The notes under the pieces were generated by a model, which saw only the letters and a program-made list of their open reading frames with translations, was not told the DNA's origin and made no database searches. The position numbers and the translations under genes were made by a program. Shown here piece by piece: positions 1-7,406 of a DNA stretch of 11,350 nt (the stretch's first letter is position 1; the number at the start of each line of letters is the position of its first letter). Origin of the DNA: Candidatus Sodaliphilus limicaballi (GTDB lineage: Bacteria > Bacteroidota > Bacteroidia > Bacteroidales > Muribaculaceae); assembly GCA_018065815.1 (NCBI GenBank), contig JAGHSP010000332.1, positions 1 through 11,350 on the forward strand, given 5' to 3'.

Positions 1-77
1 CAGTAGGGTAATACCCCTTTTCTAAATCAACTACATAAATCGGTGGTAGCATAGAAAAATTTTCTTTTGATTTCGGA

Positions 78-129
78 TAATTTCTTTCAGTAAAAAGGAA
101 AAATCACCGTGCCCTCTGTGCCTTCGTGG
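78..129 (+). repeat. Copy of a dispersed intergenic repeat phrase
   Basis: Positions 78-91 (TAATTTCTTTCAGT) are identical to 9167-9180 in the other repeat-rich intergenic region. In both places the 14-mer is followed 7-9 bases later by AAATC and then by a GTG/CTGTG-rich phrase. Here that phrase runs to about 129 and contains CCTCTGTGCCTTCGTGG. This resembles the reverse complement of 9050-9070, with 17 of 21 positions agreeing by eye. No reading frame of note covers the segment. I infer a dispersed non-coding repeat family. Its role is unknown. Confidence 0.5.
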
Positions 130-192
130 AAGATGATACAGAGTAAGCCGGATTGCCGCAGTTCGTTTTGAATGTAGCGGTAATCGTAGATG

Positions 193-224
193 AAAAAACG
201 GCACGGGATTTTGGTCCCGTGCCG
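193..224 (-). terminator. Rho-independent terminator of the surface-protein gene
   Basis: A perfect 10-bp stem pairs 199-208 (CGGCACGGGA) with 215-224 around a six-base loop. On the minus strand the stem is followed immediately by six T residues (A run at 193-198). It lies 46 bases beyond the stop codon of the minus-strand surface-protein gene, the expected place for its transcript end. There is no T run on the plus-strand side, so it should act in one direction only. Confidence 0.85.
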
Positions 225-269
225 TGGTTATGAGGATGTGTGGCCATCGAGATGGCCTAGCGATTGCTG

Positions 270-3200
270 TTAGAACTTAACCTTGAGGCTAGTGCCGTCG
301 CTGTAGCGGATGATGTTAACACCGGGCTGCAGGCGGTTAACCTTCTGTCCGAGGGTGTTGTAGATGCCCTGGATGTTGCGTCCTTGTGCATTGAGGTCGA
401 CAACGCCAGTTACAATAGCCTCAACGGTGATGGTCACGGGAACAGACTCTGAACCGTCGGTGTAAACGGTAGAAACTGAAACCTCGTGGTCCTCGAAGCT
501 AACGCCCTCAAGGAGTGCGCTGGTGTCGGTAGTGCTTGTGAAGTACTCACCGTCGATGTAGATGTTGTAGCTGTCGATTTCTCCGTCGAGACCTACGTAA
601 GAGATGTCATCGAGGAAGATGAAGAGACCAGGAGAGTTCTCTGTCTGGCTACGACGGATAGCGAAGTACTTCGCGCCCTCGGGGATGTCGAATGACTTGG
701 GAGTCCACTCGTCGAAACCTGCGGTCATTGACTGGGTGCACTCGATGAAGTCGTTGATGTCCTTGCTTCCGGTTGAGTAGTAGCCCTTCCAGTGAGTGGG
801 ATACTCGAAGTTGTCCTTGATCCAGAACGAAACTGTCTGTGCGATGCCGGGAAGTTCGGGAGAAATCAGCCAGTCGGTGACGTACTCGAAGTAAGCACCG
901 CCAGTAGCACTTGTTGTGCCGAGGGTGTTACCGATGAACTGCTCGCCGCTGTGGCCTTCGAAACCGGTGGTCTGCAGGAGGTCGTTGAGGTTGTAGATTG
1001 CATAAGCGTATTGAGTTCCATCAACGGGTGAAGCCACGGAGAAGATTTGCTGGCTGTAAGCGTTGTCGCCGTTGACGCAAGTCCACTCGCCGAACTGGGT
1101 AGCCCACTTGTCGTAGTCCTCAAATTCCTCGGTCACGGGAGCCATGGGAGCCTCGGGAGCGTTCCATGTGAGGTTGATTGTGTTCTCGGTCTGGAAATTA
1201 CCTTCGAGGTCGATGGGTTGTGAAACCACGGGTGCGATAACGTCGATAGTAGTCTCGCAGTGTGTCACAGCGCCGCCGTCGGTAACGATGTCAACGCTCA
1301 CCTTCTTCTCGCCGAGCTCGTCGAATACTGTAGTGCTGTAGTAGTCGATGGTGGTGTTGGTCTTGTGGAAGTCAATCTTCTTGTTGATTGTCTTGCTAGC
1401 AAGCTCCTCGTCGCCAACATTGATGAGCAGAGTGTAGTTGTTGATAGCGCTAGTGCCTTCGTTGGTCACAGTAACGGTGATGGGAGCCATGTCGCCAGCG
1501 GTGAGAGTGCTGGGAGCCTCAACGGTAGCCGAAACTGCGTTCTCAACCTCGTCGTAGAGGGTGATGTTGTCCATCTGCAGAGCACCAGGTTCCATAAACA
1601 TGCTGTAGAACTCAAGGTAGAGGTAATCGGTCTTGCGGTAGCTCTTGAGGTCGATCACGAACTTCTCAAATGAAGTAGAGAGAACCTGCTGTTTGAGTAC
1701 CTCGCTAGTGCCGTCGGCCTTGTAACCCATCACGAGGATGCCGTTGGGGCTAGCGGCGTTAGTGCTAACGTTGCTGCTAGTGGGAAGACAGCGAGCTTCG
1801 AACGACAGCTTGGGAGCTGCTGCGCCGTCAAGGCTGATCTTACCGCTGTTCATGACCACGTAGTTGTTAGCCACTGAGCTTGAAGACTGGTAGCAGTAGT
1901 TGTCGTCGTCGGTAGAGATACCGTAAACGATCTCAACCTTTGCGTTCTCGGAGTCATCAGCCATGAAGTCCCAGAAGTAGTGGGGCTGTGAGTCGGCGAA
2001 GCCTTCGGTAACGGGGAGGGTGTATTTCTCGCCGCCGAAGAATGAGTTGATGGTTGCATAACCATCGCCAGCCTCGTTGGTAGCGAATACTGAATAGTAC
2101 TGACGATATTGCTCGCCCACCTCGAAGTCGTTCCAGCGGAAAGTGCAAGAAGTGAGGTTGGGAGTTGTGGGGTCGCTGAGAAGGACGTCACGGTAGAGCT
2201 GGCCGCCATTCACATAGAGTGTATATAATTTATAAAAACACTTGCTGGGGTCAACATAACCGCCACCTTCGCCCACGTTGGTCACGGGATCCCAAGTGAA
2301 GCGCATGCCGGGATAGAGGAACTCGTGCTTGAGGTTGCTGGGCTTGCCGGGGATGTCAACACCGATGTTGGTTGCATATTCCGCGGGCAGGCTTGCGAGC
2401 TCGCCATTGCTCACTACGACGCTGTAGTTGTAGCGAGCGCTCTCGTCAACGTAGTCCATGAACTGCACGTGAGCGCCAGCAGCGCCGGTGCCTGTCTTGA
2501 TTTCCTCGCCGTTGCGTGTGACTGCGTAGCTGAGGGTAGTCTCTGCGGTGATGGGATCGTCGTTAGAGAATGTAGTGGGGAGGTCGAAAGAAACCTCAGC
2601 CTCGAGCTCGCCCGTTGCGTTGGGCTGAACGTGGAGGTTCTGGGCAGGTGCGGGGATGCCGCCCACCTCGACCTCGACAACGCTGATGTTGAACACGCGC
2701 AGCGCATACATGTCCTTGTCGCTGATGCAGTGCACGCCCAGGTAGTAGTCACCGGTTTCCTTGATAGTGAACAGGTCGCTCTCTACGTCGGTAGCAGTGT
2801 TGAAGTTAACATCGAGGGGTTTGAGGATGTTTTTCTTCATCGCGGGAGCGGTTGCAGCAACGCCATAAGCGAGTTCCATGCGCTCGGGATAAGAGGGAAC
2901 TTGGCAAGAGGTGTTGACAACCATCTGGTAGGTCTTGCCAGCCTCAAGGAGGATAGCGGGAGTGATCAACCAGTCGTTAGCGTTGTTCTTCTCGCTGCAG
3001 TAGTACCACACGCACTTGCTTCCGGCAGCCCACTTCCAGGTTGTGCCGTCGTTGTTGGCATCAACGATAGTGAAGGGAGCAAGGCCTTCCTCGCTGGTGA
3101 GATCAAAATTAGCGGGAACGGGAGTACCGTCGGCACTAGTGGGATGGTCGTCGCCTTCGGGCTGGGGATCATCGCCGCCGCTAGTCTTGGGACCAGCAGT

Positions 3201-3863
3201 GCCTGTACCCTGGAGTGTCCAGCCGTGAGTGCGCCACTCGGCATCACCGTCAATTTGCTCAACAGGCTCGCCATTGGGGCCACAAGAGCCACCAAAAGAG
3301 AAATTGTTGAGGTAAAGCTTCTTGGCATCGGCATCGTAGTCAAATGTGAGGTCAACGATGTTGTTGCTGCCGTCCCAAGCTGCAAGGTAAGTGTGCTCGA
3401 AAGGAGTGCTCCAAGCACCTGTGCCGGCACCCATGTACTGACCTTTCTCAAATACAACCTGGTTGCCAGTGATGGTACCCTTTACCCACACGTCGGTAGC
3501 ATACCACACGAGGTTCTTCACCCACATTGTGTTGCCGTCGATAGCCACGAGGGGGCTGTAGTCGCCGTCGCCCCAGTTAGCAATCTCGGTGTAACCCTTA
3601 ACAGAGTAGAACTCGGTCTCAAGGCCGCTGGGAGGAGTTTGTAACTCGGTGCCGCTGAATGTTTCTTTAGCAGCAACTTTCTTTGCTGGAAGGTTCTTGC
3701 CACCCTTAACGGCAGCCTTCAGCACTGACTTCACCTCACGCGACATGCCTGTTTGAGGCTGGAAGCTCAGGACATGGTTCTTCACCTGCAAGGGAAGGTC
3801 CAGGGCATGAGCCACTACCACCAAGGCAATGAGCAGAGATGCAAAGAATGAAAACTTCTTCAT
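270..3863 (-). CDS. Secreted multidomain choice-of-anchor J / fibronectin type III protein with C-terminal sorting tail
   Basis: This 1197-residue protein starts with a signal peptide (basic MKK, hydrophobic core to about residue 18, likely cleavage after AHA at 18-20). After an N-terminal region and an acidic Gly/Asp/Pro linker (about 219-248) there are three choice-of-anchor J (cleaved-adhesin, jelly-roll-like) domains. They lie at about 250-400 ('NDWLITP'), 615-772 and 909-1092 ('TDWLISPEL', 'FIFLDDISY'). Two fibronectin III-like domains lie at about 405-500 and 505-612, and a CARDB-like beta domain at about 773-881. The third J domain seems to be inserted inside a fibronectin III domain, whose halves are about 883-905 and 1094-1149. 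The end (about 1158-1197, 'GIYNTLGQKVNRLQPGVNII') resembles Bacteroidota type IX secretion C-terminal sorting tails. A cell-surface or exported adhesive or carbohydrate-binding role is inferred; no catalytic motif is visible. The start fits the signal peptide. The gene has its own leader and terminator, so it is probably monocistronic. Confidence 0.85.
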   Translation of the reverse strand: MKKFSFFASLLIALVVVAHALDLPLQVKNHVLSFQPQTGMSREVKSVLKAAVKGGKNLPAKKVAAKETFSGTELQTPPSGLETEFYSVKGYTEIANWGDGDYSPLVAIDGNTMWVKNLVWYATDVWVKGTITGNQVVFEKGQYMGAGTGAWSTPFEHTYLAAWDGSNNIVDLTFDYDADAKKLYLNNFSFGGSCGPNGEPVEQIDGDAEWRTHGWTLQGTGTAGPKTSGGDDPQPEGDDHPTSADGTPVPANFDLTSEEGLAPFTIVDANNDGTTWKWAAGSKCVWYYCSEKNNANDWLITPAILLEAGKTYQMVVNTSCQVPSYPERMELAYGVAATAPAMKKNILKPLDVNFNTATDVESDLFTIKETGDYYLGVHCISDKDMYALRVFNISVVEVEVGGIPAPAQNLHVQPNATGELEAEVSFDLPTTFSNDDPITAETTLSYAVTRNGEEIKTGTGAAGAHVQFMDYVDESARYNYSVVVSNGELASLPAEYATNIGVDIPGKPSNLKHEFLYPGMRFTWDPVTNVGEGGGYVDPSKCFYKLYTLYVNGGQLYRDVLLSDPTTPNLTSCTFRWNDFEVGEQYRQYYSVFATNEAGDGYATINSFFGGEKYTLPVTEGFADSQPHYFWDFMADDSENAKVEIVYGISTDDDNYCYQSSSSVANNYVVMNSGKISLDGAAAPKLSFEARCLPTSSNVSTNAASPNGILVMGYKADGTSEVLKQQVLSTSFEKFVIDLKSYRKTDYLYLEFYSMFMEPGALQMDNITLYDEVENAVSATVEAPSTLTAGDMAPITVTVTNEGTSAINNYTLLINVGDEELASKTINKKIDFHKTNTTIDYYSTTVFDELGEKKVSVDIVTDGGAVTHCETTIDVIAPVVSQPIDLEGNFQTENTINLTWNAPEAPMAPVTEEFEDYDKWATQFGEWTCVNGDNAYSQQIFSVASPVDGTQYAYAIYNLNDLLQTTGFEGHSGEQFIGNTLGTTSATGGAYFEYVTDWLISPELPGIAQTVSFWIKDNFEYPTHWKGYYSTGSKDINDFIECTQSMTAGFDEWTPKSFDIPEGAKYFAIRRSQTENSPGLFIFLDDISYVGLDGEIDSYNIYIDGEYFTSTTDTSALLEGVSFEDHEVSVSTVYTDGSESVPVTITVEAIVTGVVDLNAQGRNIQGIYNTLGQKVNRLQPGVNIIRYSDGTSLKVKF

Positions 3864-3944
3864 TGTAAAAAATTATTTAAGTAATAGAATTATTTCCCTG
3901 TTGTGAAATCTAGGATGCATATTTTAGCTTTGTCACTCGAAAAA

Positions 3945-3975
3945 ATAAAGTATGCACGGTGTAGTTCTATACAAG
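3945..3975 (-). promoter_or_regulatory. Candidate promoter of the surface-protein gene
   Basis: Read on the minus strand, CTTG (plus 3972-3975) lies 19 bases upstream of TACTTTAT (plus 3945-3952). This partly matches the Bacteroidota pattern of a TTTG-like -33 element and TAnnTTTG at -7. The predicted leader would be about 75 bases. The match is imperfect. A second partial -7 match (TAGATTTC, near 3905-3912) has no good -33 partner. Apart from this, the 254-base gap 3864-4117 is A/T-rich and shows nothing I can name. Confidence 0.3.
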
Positions 3976-4117
3976 TTGCAAAGTTACGCATTATTTTCTA
4001 GAAAAGCATAAAAATGCAGAAAAAACTAGCCGAATGCTTTAACAGTGTTCCTTAATAGACTAGAAAAGTTCGGTTTTGTTCCAAGAACTCCGTATGCACC
4101 CGCGGTCTGCCCCAGGC

Positions 4118-5086
4118 TCAAATCACCTCGTTGCGCAGGTGGTAGTTGTTGCGCAGTGCTTCGAATGAGTCGGGGTCGTGCTTCAAGGCTGTGGTGTCGG
4201 TCACGGGTGTATAGCTAGCCGTGATGGACTGGAAAGAGACTTGTTCGGCTCCCAGCAGCGGTTCCTGCGGCATGTTGACCGCGGCATCGAACCCGAAGTG
4301 GCGGTTGAGGGCGTCGATGACCATGGCAGTGCCACGTTGCTTGCCCTGCATGGAGTATCCTGCAATGTGAGGTGTGGCAACGAAAGCCTTGTCGAGCAGG
4401 CGGTGGCTGATGTGCGGCTCGCCCTCCCAGCAGTCGATGGCCACGTCACCGTGCCACTGCGCCAGCGCCGCGTCGTCGCACACCCCGCCGCGCGAAGCGT
4501 TGATGATGAGGCGGCAACGGGTGGCTCGCTGCAACATCGGCTCGTCGCACAGGTGCCAGGTGGGCCACTGCGTGTCGCGTGTGAGCGGAGTGTGGAAGGT
4601 GATGATGTCGCAGTCATCGACAGCGTGGTTGAGTCCTAGCGGAGGGTCGTTGAGCACGACGTCAAATCCCAGCATGCTGCCCCAGCGTGCCACGATGCTG
4701 CCCACGTGCCCCACGCCCACGACGCCCAGTTTGAGGCCTTGTGCCGAGGTGATGCCGCGCATGTGCATCCACTGCGCGATGGTGGAGTGGACCCACTGTG
4801 CCACTGCGGGGGCGTTGCATCCCGGCGCGTTGTGCACTGCGATGCCACGGCGACGGCAGTAGTCGAGGTCGATGTGGTCGGTGCCTATGGTGGCTGTTCC
4901 CACAAATCGCACGTCGCTGCCCTCGAGCAGCACCCTGTCGCACACGGTGCGGGTGCGCACGAGCAGAGCCTGTGCATCGCGCACCACGGCATGGGTGATC
5001 TCGCTGGCGGGGACATAGCTCACGCTAGCCCAGGGTTCCAGCAGTCCTTTTATATAAGGTATATTGCTCTCGACAATAATGTTCAT
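4118..5086 (-). CDS. pdxB: Erythronate-4-phosphate dehydrogenase (322 aa)
   Basis: This NAD-dependent 2-hydroxyacid dehydrogenase catalyses the second step of the DXP-dependent pyridoxal phosphate route, oxidising 4-phosphoerythronate. Characteristic stretches are 'FVGTATIGTDHID' (61-73) and 'NAPGCNAPAVAQWV' (86-99). The Rossmann GxGxxG motif is at 124-129, and 'FHTPLTRD' follows. The catalytic triad is visible: Arg199 in INASRG, Glu223 in CWEGEP and His240 in PHIAGYS. 'QGKQRGTA' (247-254) matches the family's EGKARGT. It ends soon after 'EALRNNY', which aligns with the dimerisation-domain region of E. coli PdxB, so it lacks roughly the last 40-50 residues of that 378-residue enzyme. I recall other Bacteroidales versions also being shorter. 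The reading frame stays open upstream to 5266, but that extension overlaps the preceding gene out of frame and lacks family similarity. ATG at 5086 gives the family-like MNIIVESNIPY start, 11 bases after the upstream stop. It is the last gene of the operon. No convincing terminator was found. Confidence 0.93.
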   Translation of the reverse strand: MNIIVESNIPYIKGLLEPWASVSYVPASEITHAVVRDAQALLVRTRTVCDRVLLEGSDVRFVGTATIGTDHIDLDYCRRRGIAVHNAPGCNAPAVAQWVHSTIAQWMHMRGITSAQGLKLGVVGVGHVGSIVARWGSMLGFDVVLNDPPLGLNHAVDDCDIITFHTPLTRDTQWPTWHLCDEPMLQRATRCRLIINASRGGVCDDAALAQWHGDVAIDCWEGEPHISHRLLDKAFVATPHIAGYSMQGKQRGTAMVIDALNRHFGFDAAVNMPQEPLLGAEQVSFQSITASYTPVTDTTALKHDPDSFEALRNNYHLRNEVI

Positions 5087-5097
5087 TTGTCTAGTGA

Positions 5098-6084
5098 TTA
5101 GATGAATAGAATGCCCACAAACGAGCACAGCGTCCACAACAGCAGCACGGCCACGAAGACGTAGCGCTTGCCAGAGGTGTTCACGGTGAACGCGTGAGCC
5201 AGCTGCACTGCGAGGCTCAAGTTGAGCATGGGCAGATAGATGTGCATGTCGCGATAGTCGATGCACATGGCTATGATGGTGAGGATGCCCACCACCATGA
5301 AAAATGCGTTATAGACACGCAGCTGGCGGCGGTAGTTGATGATGGTGACGAGGTTGACCACTGTGAGCGCGATGGCGGCAACAGCGGTGACTGCGATGCT
5401 CACCACGAGCATGCGCACCTGCGAGATGTCGAGCGTTTCCCATGCCGAGTTGATAACAAACGGCTTGAAATCGCTTATCGACGCTATGCCCAGCCCCAGC
5501 ACAATCCAGAAAGGGGTGAAAATGCCCAGCAGCGCGGCGATGATGCCCTTGGCGTTCATGATGCGCATGTTGATGAACCCCAGCATGAAAGCCGGCAACA
5601 GCAGCACAAATGCCCACTGGAACATCGTGCATGTGGTGACAATGGCGAAGGTGAGGAAAATGCTGCGCTGGGCGTGCTGGTTCATGTAGGACGAGAACAG
5701 GTAGAATGCTCCCACTGCCACAATCAAAGCCAGTGCGGGGCCCGCGTGCAGAACGCTGCTGGTGAGAGGGTTGGCCATGGTGAGCAGGAAAAACGACGAT
5801 GCCAGCAGCGTGGTCACGCTGCGCACGAAGCTAAACACCTTGTTGAGCATCTGCATCAAGGCTCCAATGGCGGTGACCAGCGCGATGTTGATGGTTATCG
5901 AAGCCACTGGCGAGTTGCCCAGCATGTCGCTCACGCTGAAGAAGATGCCCTGCCCGTAACTGGAATGGGGCACCTCGCCGCTAGCCGATGCCACGACAGC
6001 ACTCACCACGAGCGCTATCCATGACAAAACCAGGAAGTAGCTGCCATTGAAAAAGTCGTTGAGTTTTTCCTCTATAGAAGCCAT
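5098..6084 (-). CDS. Uncharacterised polytopic inner-membrane protein between purD and pdxB (328 aa)
   Basis: I cannot assign a function. The protein has about 9-10 hydrophobic segments, at roughly residues 16-34, 60-80, 91-106, 114-133, 141-171 (one or two), 180-202, 224-248, 259-275, 283-300 and 309-327. It has no signal peptide and no large soluble domain. A short acidic/basic N terminus (MASIEEKLNDFFNGS) precedes the first helix. A central FxWAFVLLLPAFMLGFINMR stretch followed by KGIIAALLGIFTPFW recalls the layout of Bacteroidota membrane proteins grouped as DUF6427. This is a resemblance from memory only. Polar positions inside helices are few, which argues against an ion-coupled transporter with obvious charged residues. 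Spacing is 8 bases from purD upstream and 11 bases to pdxB downstream, so it is almost certainly co-transcribed. A link to purine or vitamin B6 metabolism is suggested only by position. Confidence 0.8.
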   Translation of the reverse strand: MASIEEKLNDFFNGSYFLVLSWIALVVSAVVASASGEVPHSSYGQGIFFSVSDMLGNSPVASITINIALVTAIGALMQMLNKVFSFVRSVTTLLASSFFLLTMANPLTSSVLHAGPALALIVAVGAFYLFSSYMNQHAQRSIFLTFAIVTTCTMFQWAFVLLLPAFMLGFINMRIMNAKGIIAALLGIFTPFWIVLGLGIASISDFKPFVINSAWETLDISQVRMLVVSIAVTAVAAIALTVVNLVTIINYRRQLRVYNAFFMVVGILTIIAMCIDYRDMHIYLPMLNLSLAVQLAHAFTVNTSGKRYVFVAVLLLWTLCSFVGILFI

Positions 6085-6092
6085 GTTGAAAA

Positions 6093-7382
6093 TTACAGGT
6101 CAAAACCGATGTCGCGACGATGGTAACAGCCTTCAAAGTTGATGCGTGCCACGTTGCCGTAGCTCGCAGCGAGCGCTGTCTTCATGTCTTCGCCCAGGCT
6201 GGTCACGGCAAGCACTCGTCCGCCGCTGGTCACAACCGATGCGCCCTCCATGGCAGTGCCGGCATGGAACACGATGCTGCCTTCCACGCTGTCGATACCT
6301 GTGATTACCTTGCCCTTGGCATAGCTGCCAGGATATCCCCCCGAGGTCACAATCACGGTGGCAGCGGTGCGGGGATCTTCCTTGACGTTGAAGCAAGAGT
6401 CAAACCCGTTGTCGCTGGTGGCGCCAAGCATGAGGTTGATGAGGTCCTCGTCGATGCGAGCCATGACCGACTGTGTCTCGGGGTCGCCCATGCGCACGTT
6501 GTATTCAATCACATAAGGCTCGCCCTCAACGCTGATGAGACCAAAGAAGATGAAGCCGCAGTAGGCGATGCCGTCTTGCTTGAGTCCGGCCACGGTGGGC
6601 TCGATGATGCGTGCGCGCACCTTGTCCATGAATGTCTCGTCGGCAAAGCTCACGGGAGAGATTGACCCCATGCCTCCGGTGTTGGGGCCGGTGTCGCCTT
6701 CGCCCACGCGCTTGTAGTCCTTGGCAACGGGCAGCAGGGCATAGTGGCCGTGGTCATCGTTGAGCACAAACACTGAGCACTCGATGCCCTTGAGGAACTG
6801 CTCGATGACCACCGTCGCGCTCGACTTGCCGAACTTGCCGTCGAGCATCGACTTGAGTTCCTGCTTGGCCTCGTCGAGGTCGTCAATGATGAGCACGCCT
6901 TTGCCGGCAGCAAGGCCGTCGGCCTTGAGCACGTAGGGTGCCTTCTGCTGCTCGAGGAATGCAAATCCGTCCTCGATATTGGCGGCGGTGACACTGATGT
7001 GTGCAGCGGTGGGGATGCCGTGGCGATTCATGAAATCCTTGGCAAAGTCCTTGCTTCCCTCAAGTTGCGCGCCTGCCCTAGACGGACCCACCACCTTGAT
7101 GTGCTTGAGCTCGTCGTTGCTCTTGAAATAGTCGGTGATTCCTGCTACCAGGGGGTCCTCGTTGCCCACTACAAGCAAGTCGATGTCCAGGTCGAGTGCC
7201 ACAGTGCCCACCTGCTCAAAGTTGAGAGGTGAGAGCATGTCGAGGTTTTGTCCCAGCGCGGCAGTGCCAGCGTTACCAGGGGCGATATACAGGCGACCCA
7301 GCAGGTCGCTTTGCTTCATTTTCCATGCTAGGGCGCACTCGCGTCCGCCAGAGCCGAGCAGCAGCACATTGATTTTAGACAT
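6093..7382 (-). CDS. purD: Phosphoribosylamine-glycine ligase (GAR synthetase, 429 aa)
   Basis: PurD joins glycine to 5-phosphoribosylamine using ATP, the second step of de novo purine synthesis in the cytoplasm. The length is normal for the family. The N-terminal domain has 'VLLLGSGGRE' (6-15) and the 'APGNAGT' signature (34-40). The ATP-grasp domain has 'LKADGLAAGKGV' (152-163), 'VIEQFLKG' (192-199) and 'KRVGEGDTGPNTGGMG' (224-239). The PurD signature 'RMGDPETQ' is at 297-304, with the metal ligands Glu293 and Asn295 just before it. The C-terminal domain shows 'GGYPGSYAKG' (348-357), 'VFHAGT' (371-376) and 'TSGGRVLAVT' (385-394), ending in 'CYHRRDIGFDL'. One oddity is Cys16 in GGRECAL, where the family nearly always has His (GGREHAL). 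The gene starts 24 bases after the methyltransferase stop and ends 8 bases before the membrane-protein start. Confidence 0.97.
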   Translation of the reverse strand: MSKINVLLLGSGGRECALAWKMKQSDLLGRLYIAPGNAGTAALGQNLDMLSPLNFEQVGTVALDLDIDLLVVGNEDPLVAGITDYFKSNDELKHIKVVGPSRAGAQLEGSKDFAKDFMNRHGIPTAAHISVTAANIEDGFAFLEQQKAPYVLKADGLAAGKGVLIIDDLDEAKQELKSMLDGKFGKSSATVVIEQFLKGIECSVFVLNDDHGHYALLPVAKDYKRVGEGDTGPNTGGMGSISPVSFADETFMDKVRARIIEPTVAGLKQDGIAYCGFIFFGLISVEGEPYVIEYNVRMGDPETQSVMARIDEDLINLMLGATSDNGFDSCFNVKEDPRTAATVIVTSGGYPGSYAKGKVITGIDSVEGSIVFHAGTAMEGASVVTSGGRVLAVTSLGEDMKTALAASYGNVARINFEGCYHRRDIGFDL

Positions 7383-7406
7383 CGTGTTGTTGTGGTTAAG
7401 GGGTTA

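Noticed and set aside
6..21. GGGT-AAT-ACCC hairpin followed by CTTTT at the left edge as a terminator
   Set aside because: A four-base stem is too weak, and no upstream gene is visible to judge it by.
2325..3644. Long 439-codon plus-strand open frame opposite the surface-protein gene
   Set aside because: It is an antisense shadow of a well-supported 1197-codon gene, with Val/Ala/Gly-rich composition and no domain pattern.
4020..4090. Possible terminator after pdxB (CCGAA...TTCGG followed by CTAGTTTTTT on the minus strand)
   Set aside because: It has only five paired bases around a loop of nearly 40, so it is not convincing as an intrinsic terminator.
5087..5266. Upstream extension of the pdxB frame to 5266
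   Set aside because: It overlaps the membrane-protein gene out of frame and has low-complexity His/Arg-rich residues; family similarity begins only at MNIIVES (5086).
5194..6024. Plus-strand 276-codon His/Gln/Glu-rich frame
   Set aside because: It is the antisense of a polytopic membrane protein, and the composition is the expected artefact of reading hydrophobic codons backwards.
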